Positions 55,112-62,126 are shown, numbered from the stretch's first letter. The stretch is 64,000 nucleotides of DNA from Caldifarciminota bacterium (GCA_027026255.1 JALVOT010000006.1:1-64000); one strand, 5' to 3'. Translations and numbers: made by a program. The notes: a model not told the origin generated them from the letters alone.

Positions 55112-56983
55112 GTGATTGATTCATTATATAAAAAATTATATGATATTAACCTTTTAAAACGAGCGTGGCATTTAGCTAGAAGTGATACCCGAACTGATTT
55201 CATCCAAGATTCTTTTAGATATGAGGATTTTGCTTTTAATTTAGATAAAAATCTACAGGCTATTTCAACGGCTCTGAAAGCGGAACGATATCACCCAAAC
55301 TCCCTTCTTTATATTGATGTACCTAAATCTACATTATCAGTGAGACCCGGTAGTATAACTTCTATTGAAGATAGAATTGTTCTTTTTGCGATTACTATGT
55401 TAATTGCTCCCAAGTTAGATAGAAAATTACCAGAAACAGTTTATTCATATCGCCTAAAAGAAGGATTTGATAACGAGTCGCTTTTCAAGGATTTAGAGAT
55501 TCTTAAATTCCCTTTTCTAAAGAGGACGACAATACACCGGCAAATAGATATTTTAGAACCTTGGTATGGACAATGGCCCAAGTTCATTGAAAAAGCTGTC
55601 TATGCATTTGAAAGAAAAGGATATAAATTCTTAACTTTGTCTGACATCTCTGCCTATTTTGAAAATATTAATTTGCGCATACTACGAGATAATTTGTTAA
55701 AGTATTTACCTAAGGAGCAAAAAATAATAAATCTGTTATATCTCCTTCTAGAATATTGGACATGGCCAACTATACATGGTCTTTCAATAGAAAGAGGTAT
55801 TCCTCAAGGTAATGATGTAAGTAGTTTTATAGGTAACATTTATTTATTACCTCTTGATGAAGAATTTATAAAATTTAGCAGAAAGAAAGATATTCAATAT
55901 TTTCGGTATATGGATGATGTTAAAATATTTTCAAAAGAAGAAAATATTGCAAGGGAAGTTATATTTGTAATGAATAATATTCTCAGAAGGTTACATCTTA
56001 ATATTCAAGGTACTAAAACAATAATTTTAGAAGGAGATGAGATACGCGATGAGCTAATAGATAATAGATTGGATGAAGTAAACAAGGTAATAAAAGATAT
56101 TCAAAAAAAATCAAAATTGCTTACAAACAATAAGAGACAAGATTATCTTAGTAAACTTAAAAAAGAATATAAGAAAATTAAGAAAAAGAATAAAATTATC
56201 CAAGGTAAAGATTTACGACTTTATCAGAGGCTTATCACGGGTTTTACACTTTTGGATTCTTCTTACATGGTTAATAATTTATTAAAACAACTGCCTAAAA
56301 ATCCAGATGCAAGGCTCCTTAGGAAATCAGTTTTATATCTTAAAAAATTCCCAAGGAGCAGCGAGAAAATAGAAAATAGTTTGCTGCAATTCCTGGAGTC
56401 CTCTGTTAACCTTTTCCCTTATCAAGAGGCTCGTATGATCGAATTATTGCGATATTTAAAAAATATATCTCCAAGAAGCAGTTCCTATGCAAACAAGTGT
56501 TTGAGATTAAAAAAGAAACATTGGTATGTCAAAGTCCAATCTGCATTGCTTTTATCTAGTTTAACCTTGTCAAAAAAGCCGTTAAAAACTTTGAAAAGAA
56601 TGTATGAGAATGAGAATAATATTGAAGTGAAGAGAGCCCTTGTTGTATGTTTATGTCAGTTACAAAAGGATGAATTAGATGAGTTTTTAAAAACTCTCGT
56701 ATTTGAGAATGATAAAAAGTTATCTTCCTTGGGTAAGATGTTATTCTATATCTACACTAATAGAAATAATACCGCCGTCAAAGAGATATCGAATATATTC
56801 CGCCATTTCAGTGAAGAATTTATATTGGACAGATATTACAAGATTGAAGTTATGAAATATTGTAATAACGGTGAAGTAAGAAAAAAATTATTAAAAAGAC
56901 TAAAAGCAGTCAGAAAAATAATTAAGAGAGAACATCTTAAAAGAAAAGTTAATAAAACTATTAAGTTTCTGGATGAACCGTAG
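55112..56983 (+). CDS. Defence-type reverse transcriptase with HEAT-like helical tail
   Basis: This 623-residue protein starts with GTG. RT motifs are TLSDISAYFENI (catalytic Asp 178), ERGIPQGNDVSSFIGNIYLL (about 227-246) and FRYMDDVKIF (YMDD 266-269). The N-terminal part (SVRPGSITSIEDRIVLFAIT, then ETVYSYRL) fits the abortive-infection/unknown-group RTs. Residues ~340-623 are helical and HEAT-like, as in the alpha-Rep tails of those RTs. No maturase, HNH, or retron NAxxH/VTG motif is seen. It probably acts in phage defence by DNA synthesis; the subgroup is unassigned. Confidence 0.8.
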   Translation: MIDSLYKKLYDINLLKRAWHLARSDTRTDFIQDSFRYEDFAFNLDKNLQAISTALKAERYHPNSLLYIDVPKSTLSVRPGSITSIEDRIVLFAITMLIAPKLDRKLPETVYSYRLKEGFDNESLFKDLEILKFPFLKRTTIHRQIDILEPWYGQWPKFIEKAVYAFERKGYKFLTLSDISAYFENINLRILRDNLLKYLPKEQKIINLLYLLLEYWTWPTIHGLSIERGIPQGNDVSSFIGNIYLLPLDEEFIKFSRKKDIQYFRYMDDVKIFSKEENIAREVIFVMNNILRRLHLNIQGTKTIILEGDEIRDELIDNRLDEVNKVIKDIQKKSKLLTNNKRQDYLSKLKKEYKKIKKKNKIIQGKDLRLYQRLITGFTLLDSSYMVNNLLKQLPKNPDARLLRKSVLYLKKFPRSSEKIENSLLQFLESSVNLFPYQEARMIELLRYLKNISPRSSSYANKCLRLKKKHWYVKVQSALLLSSLTLSKKPLKTLKRMYENENNIEVKRALVVCLCQLQKDELDEFLKTLVFENDKKLSSLGKMLFYIYTNRNNTAVKEISNIFRHFSEEFILDRYYKIEVMKYCNNGEVRKKLLKRLKAVRKIIKREHLKRKVNKTIKFLDEP

Positions 56984-57004
56984 TGAAATACCATTTGGGA
57001 GAAA

Positions 57005-57110
57005 TGGTGTCAGTTCTATCTGCCAAACCAAATCTGCAATATCTTCAGCCCCTCAGGACTTGATTACTTGAAGGGTGTTTATGAGGAATTTAATGAAAGG
57101 TGGTAAGATG
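57005..57110 (+). repeat. Structured repeat B, copy 1
   Basis: This begins 21 bases after the RT stop. It shares with copies at 58479-58555 and 59367-59468 the strings CCAAATCTGCAA, CTCAGG...GATTAC and GTTTATGAGGAATTT, and ends GATGAAAGGTGGTAAGATG-like, where the last ATG starts the next frame. The hairpin arms are partly decayed (CCCTCAGG...TTGAAGGG). Confidence 0.75.
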
Positions 57111-57239
57111 AAAAGATTAACTAATGCATTTGGAATTCGAGGTCTAAAAGCTTCTATGTCTGATAAAAATATTTTGGAAGAGCTGAATGAACGAACTGCT
57201 CACTTTCAGTTTGTTAATGGCATTAGCTTTAGTAGGTGA
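57108..57239 (+). CDS. Small ORF downstream of the reverse transcriptase
   Basis: This 43-codon frame uses the GGTGG site supplied by repeat B and starts MKRLTNAFGIRGLKASMSDK, continuing NILEELNERTAHFQF. It ends 6 bases before the ATG of nuclease-like paralogue 2. The composition is protein-like and mostly helical. I find no family match. It could be a small partner of the RT or of the nuclease, or a truncated remnant. Confidence 0.4.
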   Translation: MKRLTNAFGIRGLKASMSDKNILEELNERTAHFQFVNGISFSR

Positions 57240-57245
57240 TTGTCA

Positions 57246-57992
57246 ATGTCTATTTTACTAAAATGTTATAATAGACAGGCACAAAGAGATGTAGGGAAAA
57301 GTGGAATAGATTTCAATAAAGTTTATTGTCCACGTCCTGAAGAACTAAGATGTGATCTAATCAGTGCGCCATGTTCCTATCCGTATTATTATGCATCACT
57401 GCAGCCGCTTCGGAATGATAACAATCGTTTTAAACAATACAAAAAGGAAATTTATAATGAAATTCATAAATTATACCTAGAGGGTAAAAATAATGGTGTT
57501 TGGGGTCGACATAATCCCCATATTAAAAAAATTGAAGACTGGATAGCAGATGTGGCAAAAAAAGAAATTCGCAAATTAGAAAGATACCCTTCAGAAAATT
57601 CTCCTTCAAGACATATTAAACTTTTTCTGGATAATATAGAATTTCAGATCGGTGCTGATACGTTACTCTATCATTCTGATACATATACACTAATTTTAGT
57701 TGAATTTAAGGGCTATTTTAGAGATACTAATAGCATACGCAGTGCAATACTAAATGGGTTAATCTTAAAGCATGCAAGATTAAAAGATGCTCCTAAAAAA
57801 GTGAAGCGCAAATTATACTATTATTTGGGAAACGGTTGGGAATCTACTGATAGTTTAATTAGAAATAAATTACCGGTTATCGCGCCATTAGTACAGTTTG
57901 CACTGAAAAAATGTTATGTACGGGGATTTTATACTTTAAGATATTTGAAAGAATTCGTGAATGATCTGAATGATGCTCTTGCAGATTTATAG
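57246..57992 (+). CDS. Nuclease-like protein with D...ExK motif, paralogue 2
   Basis: This 248-residue protein starts at ATG 57246 (TAGGTGA upstream). It aligns in order with the gene at 51060-51779: VYCPRPEE...C...C, YPYYYASLQP, HNPHIKKIEDWIADVAKKEI, QIGADTLLYHSDTYTLILVE and FKGYFRDTNSIRSAILNGLI. Asp 138, Glu 153 and Lys 155 repeat the D-x14-ExK spacing exactly. Cys residues in the N-terminal third are shared and may bind metal. The family is unrecognised; a DNA-cutting effector is inferred. Confidence 0.6.
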   Translation: MSILLKCYNRQAQRDVGKSGIDFNKVYCPRPEELRCDLISAPCSYPYYYASLQPLRNDNNRFKQYKKEIYNEIHKLYLEGKNNGVWGRHNPHIKKIEDWIADVAKKEIRKLERYPSENSPSRHIKLFLDNIEFQIGADTLLYHSDTYTLILVEFKGYFRDTNSIRSAILNGLILKHARLKDAPKKVKRKLYYYLGNGWESTDSLIRNKLPVIAPLVQFALKKCYVRGFYTLRYLKEFVNDLNDALADL

Positions 57993-58014
57993 GAAGCAAA
58001 TGAACAATCGAGAA

Positions 58015-58259
58015 TCAAATCTTCCCATGTAAGTTAATCTTTTGTAGTGTAGAGAATAAGATTTAAGTCTAAATTAGACATCTTGACAATTTATAGATTA
58101 AGATTATACTAAATTAGTAAAATTAAAACTTATTAATAACTGATGGCCACCAAATAGGCCAGTAAAGTGAAAAATTGGGGATGAATGAATATGATAAAAT
58201 TTAAAGATGATTTTTATAACAAAGTCTACGATTTAACTAAAGAAGAGATGAAAATTGTG
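58015..58259 (+). repeat. Promoter/small-ORF module, copy 2
   Basis: This is the second copy of the 52600-52845 module and fills the gap between the nuclease-like gene and the 89-residue ORF. It keeps the boundary repeat (TCAAATCTTCCCATGTAAGT), the promoter, the perfect ATGGCCACCAAATAGGCCAG hairpin block (58143-58162) and a related small ORF. Confidence 0.85.
58083..58110 (+). promoter_or_regulatory. Promoter in module copy 2
   Basis: TTGACA (58083-58088), a 16-base spacer that differs by one base from copy 1, and TATACT (58105-58110). It would drive the small ORF, the 89-residue ORF and the DUF5677-like gene. Confidence 0.75.
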
Positions 58260-58307
58260 AAAGAGCCAGTCATTATAATGTGCTTTAAGAGCGGCAAAAA
58301 TGAATAA
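58191..58307 (+). CDS. Small ORF related to the one at 52777
   Basis: This 38-residue frame encodes MIKFKDDFYNKVYDLTKEEM, then KIVKEPVIIM. It aligns with the 52777 small ORF (MMRFNGNLIYKLYGLSDEEI, then KIVGW). Both start with an ATG-AAT-ATG string and sit at the same place in the repeat module. Its stop overlaps the next start by 8 bases, so it could couple translation of the 89-residue ORF. Confidence 0.4.
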   Translation: MIKFKDDFYNKVYDLTKEEMKIVKEPVIIMCFKSGKNE

Positions 58308-58569
58308 TACGAGAGAAGCAATAAAATGTATTGTCCAAAAGATTGATGGAACTCCTTTTTTATTCTTTTCCGGAAAAGATATTCAGTCTTTAATTTTTAA
58401 GGATATACTGAAGGAATATGATAATTCCTATCCGACAAATTTAAAAAAATCCAAAGGGGAACTTTATTGGGCTGAAAAGGTGTCAGGTCTTGCAGACCAA
58501 ATCTGCAACATCCTCAGCACCTCAGGAGTTTATTATCTGAGGGAAGTTTATAATGAAAATAATTTCTGA
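58300..58569 (+). CDS. Unrecognised 89-residue ORF ending in repeat B
   Basis: The frame starts MNNTREAIKCIVQKIDGTPF and continues LFFSGKDIQSLIFK; its last ~30 residues (GLADQICNILSTSGVYYLRE) are encoded by repeat B. The start REAIK...INGTP-LF recalls the first strand of SIR2-like defence domains, but the glycine-rich NAD motif is missing. It may be a truncated SIR2-like gene. It overlaps the DUF5677-like gene by 17 bases. Confidence 0.4.
   Translation: MNNTREAIKCIVQKIDGTPFLFFSGKDIQSLIFKDILKEYDNSYPTNLKKSKGELYWAEKVSGLADQICNILSTSGVYYLREVYNENNF
58479..58555 (+). repeat. Structured repeat B, copy 2
   Basis: This has the GCAGA-CCAAA-TCTGC hairpin (58492-58506) and a second inverted repeat CCTCAG (58520-58525)/CTGAGG (58537-58542). 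The middle (CCAAATCTGCAACATCCTC) is almost identical to copy 3. It ends at the ATG of the DUF5677-like gene and supplies its GAGGGA ribosome-binding site. Confidence 0.8.
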
Positions 58570-59365
58570 ACCAAATATAAAAAATAATGCAAGGAAAGCT
58601 CTTAATAAATTAAAGCCGCAATTTCTAAGGATTATAAAGTCTGCTGAATATGACCTACAAAAACATATTGAGATTAAATCTAATGACGTAGAAAGATTAT
58701 ACAAATTACTTATTGTTCTTTTTTTAAGGAAAGCAATTGACATCTGTCGAGCGATTTTGAGTATTCTGTCGACGGATATAACTTTATGGCGCGAAGCTAC
58801 AGCGTTAGCTCGTACTTTAACCGAAGTTTATACAAATTCACGTTTAATGAAAACAAACCCACAGTATTGGTGCGAAAGATTCATAAGATTTGATTGGGTA
58901 CGTCGATACAAATTTATGGAACAAATAAGCAACCTAAGCGAAGAAATGAAAAAAACCTTAAATGCTGATGTTGAAAAAAAATCCGAATTAAAGAAGGAAT
59001 ATGATAAATTTAAAAATGACTATGGTAAACATCAGCTGAATACATGGCACGGTTTGCGGAGTGGTGAATTTTTGCAAATAATTAAGGAAGAAGGCGAAGA
59101 TTCATACATTTATCAAGTTATTTATAGATTTCAATCAGATCAAGTACATGCCGAAAGTAAAATCTTGGATGAATATCTGCACCAGACAGATGAAGGTATT
59201 GAAATTGTAAAAAAGGTGACACCTGATGATATAGATAGGCTTCTGGTCACGGTAATAACGCTCTTCACAGGGCTATATGCATTGTGTAATGATGTCTTAG
59301 GCTTTAATAAAGGCGAACTAATTAATGATTTCATTAGAAAACTCAAAAAAATGGCGAAAAAATGA
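58553..59365 (+). CDS. DUF5677-like helical protein
   Basis: This 270-residue, all-helical protein contains WREATALARTLTEVYTNSRL (about 82-101) and, later, YRFQSDQVHAESKILDEYLH (about 195-214). The R-x3-E and S-x2-H-type residues match the layout of DUF5677/HEPN-like proteins found in defence loci. An RNase role like other HEPN proteins is possible but not shown. It lies between two copies of repeat B. The family call is moderate. Confidence 0.5.
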   Translation: MKIISEPNIKNNARKALNKLKPQFLRIIKSAEYDLQKHIEIKSNDVERLYKLLIVLFLRKAIDICRAILSILSTDITLWREATALARTLTEVYTNSRLMKTNPQYWCERFIRFDWVRRYKFMEQISNLSEEMKKTLNADVEKKSELKKEYDKFKNDYGKHQLNTWHGLRSGEFLQIIKEEGEDSYIYQVIYRFQSDQVHAESKILDEYLHQTDEGIEIVKKVTPDDIDRLLVTVITLFTGLYALCNDVLGFNKGELINDFIRKLKKMAKK

Positions 59366-59366
59366 T

Positions 59367-59468
59367 GTTATCTCTATCTGCCAGACCAAATCTGCAACAT
59401 CCTCGGCACCTCAGGCATCGATTACCTGAGGAAGATTTATAAGGAATTTGATGAAAGGAGGTAAGATG
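59367..59468 (+). repeat. Structured repeat B, copy 3
   Basis: This begins right after the DUF5677-like stop. It has a perfect 7-bp inverted repeat CCTCAGG (59409-59415)/CCTGAGG (59425-59431) and CAGA-CCAAA-TCTG before it. It ends GATGAAAGGAGGTAAGATG, so the repeat provides both AGGAGG and the start codon of the next gene, exactly as in copy 1. Confidence 0.8.
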
Positions 59469-60626
59469 TTGAACAATCCTTACTTAAACCATTTAAATCA
59501 GTTAATTGAGAATTATTCTTCAATTCTTATAGATAATACGCTTAATATTGATACGGTATGGAATATTATAAAGAAATTGGATCATTCTCAAATCATGGAT
59601 GGACTAATAGGGTGTCTTAATGCTGAAAATACCAATAATAACATAATAGATAGTATTATAGGCTTACATAATGTGGATACACCTATACCCCCTCAAATAT
59701 TGTCTCATTTCATCTTTCACCAGCCTCCACCTTACATTACGCTTCGATTATTATTATTGTATTTAATTATTGGGTACTGTATCCCATTAGCAGCTGGTAT
59801 CACCAAAGATCTGTTAGCTTATCCACATTTTCGCTCAATGTTAGAGGAACTGTGGGAAATTGCGATCTTTGAAATACATCCTTATCAAATTGGTCCAACC
59901 AATCAAGGTACTTTACATTCTATCTCTGTTTTACGTATGTTAAATAGAGTTAACAATCTACACACATTGGATTTAACAGGTATCGGACACAATTCGAGAA
60001 CTGTTAATATAGCAGAAGGCGTGATACTATCATCAGCGTGTGCACTTCACGACATCTGGAAAGCCTCAATTAATTCAGGGAATCATAATGTTAATGGTTC
60101 TAATTTTATTCGCAATTCAGCCGAACTTGTTAACCAATTTTCTGCAAATAATCAAAATGAATTTAATAATTTTAAAGAGGCAATAGCTAAAGTTACCTTG
60201 GTCCACAGTGGGTCTTACAATTTTAATTTAATCGGGAATCTATCAATAAATAATATTAACTGCCGCGTGAAGGAAATCAGCGCTATTTTTCGGCTTAGTG
60301 ATGTTCTTGATATAACCTGTAAAAGAGTATCAACAATTTACAAAGAAATAAATCTAAATAGTTTGCCACCAGAAAAACAAGCCGCTCTTCTTGCCCGAGA
60401 AAAAATTAATAAAGTATGTTTCGATTTGAATAATAATCTCATTATACTTCGGTGTAGTGCAGTTGATCAGAATGTTCACGACACTGTAAATTATGAAAAT
60501 GCTTTATTGGATAATTCTAATAAAGTCACCTTATCCACTGGTGCAGTAAATATAAGCAACAAGAGTTGTAATGCTGGTGTGGTACTCGATAATATAAACA
60601 TTCCGAGAGTTTTACGAGCTATTTAA
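59466..60626 (+). CDS. HD-domain phosphohydrolase-like protein
   Basis: ATG 59466 directly follows AGGAGG and gives 386 residues. The order of likely metal ligands is His in GTLHSISVLRML, HD in SSACALHDIWKA (about 195-206), His in KVTLVHSGS and Asp in FRLSDVLDIT, which is the H...HD...H...D pattern of HD enzymes. The N-terminal ~100 residues are helical and the C-terminus is beta-rich. A nucleotide or RNA phosphohydrolase in defence is inferred. AT-rich codon use matches its neighbours. Confidence 0.55.
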   Translation: MLNNPYLNHLNQLIENYSSILIDNTLNIDTVWNIIKKLDHSQIMDGLIGCLNAENTNNNIIDSIIGLHNVDTPIPPQILSHFIFHQPPPYITLRLLLLYLIIGYCIPLAAGITKDLLAYPHFRSMLEELWEIAIFEIHPYQIGPTNQGTLHSISVLRMLNRVNNLHTLDLTGIGHNSRTVNIAEGVILSSACALHDIWKASINSGNHNVNGSNFIRNSAELVNQFSANNQNEFNNFKEAIAKVTLVHSGSYNFNLIGNLSINNINCRVKEISAIFRLSDVLDITCKRVSTIYKEINLNSLPPEKQAALLAREKINKVCFDLNNNLIILRCSAVDQNVHDTVNYENALLDNSNKVTLSTGAVNISNKSCNAGVVLDNINIPRVLRAI

Positions 60627-60651
60627 ACATAAAAGATAGTCAATGCAGGCG

Positions 60652-60695
60652 TCAAATCTTCGCATGTAAGTTGATTTCCACTTCGTAAGTGGAAG
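60652..60695 (+). repeat. Boundary repeat with hairpin, left of DUF4143 gene
   Basis: TCAAATCTTCGCATGTAAGT, then TGAT and the hairpin TTCCACTT-CGT-AAGTGGAA (60676-60694). Its last 30 bases are identical to 62075-62104, and 39 of 42 positions match in total. The first part matches the start of the modules at 52600 and 58015. Confidence 0.85.
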
Positions 60696-60714
60696 ATTAT
60701 TGGAATGATTGTCC

Positions 60715-60742
60715 TTGACATAGAACAAAAAATGTATAAAAT
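60715..60742 (+). promoter_or_regulatory. Leaderless promoter of the DUF4143 ATPase
   Basis: TTGACA (60715-60720), a 16-base spacer and TAAAAT (60737-60742) end 6 bases before the ATG at 60749, implying a leaderless mRNA. Confidence 0.7.
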
Positions 60743-60743
60743 T

Positions 60744-60759
60744 GTCCTATGGATAGGAC
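60744..60759. promoter_or_regulatory. Palindrome over the start codon of the DUF4143 gene
   Basis: GTCCTAT-GG-ATAGGAC is a perfect 7-bp inverted repeat that contains the ATG (60749-60751) and the predicted transcription start. A protein bound here would block both, suggesting autoregulation. Confidence 0.5.
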
Positions 60760-62083
60760 GATAAGAACAATTCTCCTTGAATGGGGCAGCCGGAAACTGC
60801 CCGGGGTAATCGACCGTGAGATCGACCTGAGCAGTTATGCCCGGGTGAAGCCGGCCAAAATAATCGTGCTCACCGGCTTCAGAAGGGTGGGCAAGACCTA
60901 TCTCACATTCCATTTAATACAGAAGCTCTTAGAGCGGTGGTCCCGGGAGGAGATTCTCTATATTAATTTTGAGGATGAACGGATTCCGTTAAGAACGGAA
61001 TTCTTAACTCTTCTTCTGCCTACAATAAGACGATTATTCCAGAAGAAGGTAAAGTTCTTATTTCTTGACGAGGTCCATAATATCCCGAATTGGAGTAAAT
61101 GGTTGAGAAGGGTTTACGATAAAGAAGATATTCGGTTCTTTGTCTCCGGGTCTTCCTCAAAGATGTCGAGACAGGAGATCCCTACTGAGTTGAGGGGCAG
61201 ATTTTTGGAAGTCAGGGTATTACCTCTTTCCTTTAAGGAATTTCTCCGCTTTAAGGATTTGAAATTTGACCTGGAAAGAGTAGAATATGTTGTGGACGAG
61301 AAGGCAGAACTCTCTAAGGCGCTTGATGAGTATCTGTCATACGGTGCCCTGCCTGAGATTGTTCTGGCCGATGAGGAGAAAAAAATCGAAATCGCCCATT
61401 CATATTTTCAAACCGTGATCAGGAGGGATATCATTGAGCGCCATCGGGTGAACAATGAAGAGGCATTAAAGGCTCTTTTACGATTACTGCTCAATTCCAC
61501 AAGTTATACAATCAGCAAACTCTATAACACCCTGAAGAGTTTGAATTATGAAATCGGCAAGAGCACCCTGATGAACTACATCAGTTATATTGAAAATTCT
61601 TATTTTATGATCAGTACCCCGATTCTTTCCTTCAAGATAAAAAATCAATTACAGTATCCGCGCAAGGTCTATTTCATAGATAATATCTTCATTAACTCAA
61701 TCTCTACAAAATTCTCGAAGGACTACGGAAGGCTCTATGAGAATCTGGTTGCGGTTGAACTCTTAAGGCTAAGGGCAAAAAATCCATTAATGGATTTCTA
61801 TTATTGGAGGAATCCACAACATGAAGAGGTTGATTTTGTGATCAAAATCGGCGAAAAGGTCAAACAGAGCATTCAGGTCTGTTATGACCTCTCAGACCCC
61901 GACACCAGGAAGCGGGAATTGAGGGCTCTGGTCAAGGCTGGCAAAGAGTTGCAATGCGATAACATGTTGGTCATTACCGAAGATTATGAAGGCCACGAGA
62001 TATTCAAGAATAAAGAGATAAAATTTATTCCTTTATGGAAATGGCTATGCCGATCCAGGTTTAAATCTTTCCAGGTAAGTTGA
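60749..62083 (+). CDS. AAA_14 ATPase with DUF4143 domain
   Basis: This 444-residue protein has Walker A VLTGFRRVGKTYLTFHL (about 35-51), Walker B KFLFLDEVHNIPNWSKWL (about 102-119), sensor FFVSGSSSKM, and a C-terminal DUF4143 domain. The latter has a PD-(D/E)xK-like stretch, ENLVAVELLRL...YYWRNPQHEEVDFVI (about 330-370). These stand-alone proteins are abundant in candidate phyla and often mobile; their function is unknown. Its last residues and stop are encoded inside the right boundary repeat. Base composition is less AT-rich than its neighbours. Confidence 0.85.
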   Translation: MDRTIRTILLEWGSRKLPGVIDREIDLSSYARVKPAKIIVLTGFRRVGKTYLTFHLIQKLLERWSREEILYINFEDERIPLRTEFLTLLLPTIRRLFQKKVKFLFLDEVHNIPNWSKWLRRVYDKEDIRFFVSGSSSKMSRQEIPTELRGRFLEVRVLPLSFKEFLRFKDLKFDLERVEYVVDEKAELSKALDEYLSYGALPEIVLADEEKKIEIAHSYFQTVIRRDIIERHRVNNEEALKALLRLLLNSTSYTISKLYNTLKSLNYEIGKSTLMNYISYIENSYFMISTPILSFKIKNQLQYPRKVYFIDNIFINSISTKFSKDYGRLYENLVAVELLRLRAKNPLMDFYYWRNPQHEEVDFVIKIGEKVKQSIQVCYDLSDPDTRKRELRALVKAGKELQCDNMLVITEDYEGHEIFKNKEIKFIPLWKWLCRSRFKSFQVS

Positions 62084-62104
62084 TTTCCACTTCGTAAGTG
62101 GAAG
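62061..62104 (+). repeat. Boundary repeat with hairpin, right of DUF4143 gene
   Basis: This is the direct copy of 60652-60695 with the same TTCCACTT-CGT-AAGTGGAA hairpin (62085-62103). It supplies the final codons and the TGA stop of the ATPase gene. The hairpin may also serve as a transcription end between this gene and the convergent maturase gene. Confidence 0.85.
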
Positions 62105-62126
62105 GTGATAATTAGTATCGCAGAAT

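Noticed and set aside
55112-56983. Group II intron maturase
   Set aside because: No maturase X or HNH domain follows the RT; the C-terminal half is a helical repeat region, and no intron ends are visible.
57005-59468. Integron attC sites
   Set aside because: The hairpins lack the R-box/L-box core (GTT) layout, no integron integrase is present, and orientation relative to the genes is different.
39017-62104. Prophage
   Set aside because: No integrase, terminase, capsid or tail genes; content is defence genes and repeats.
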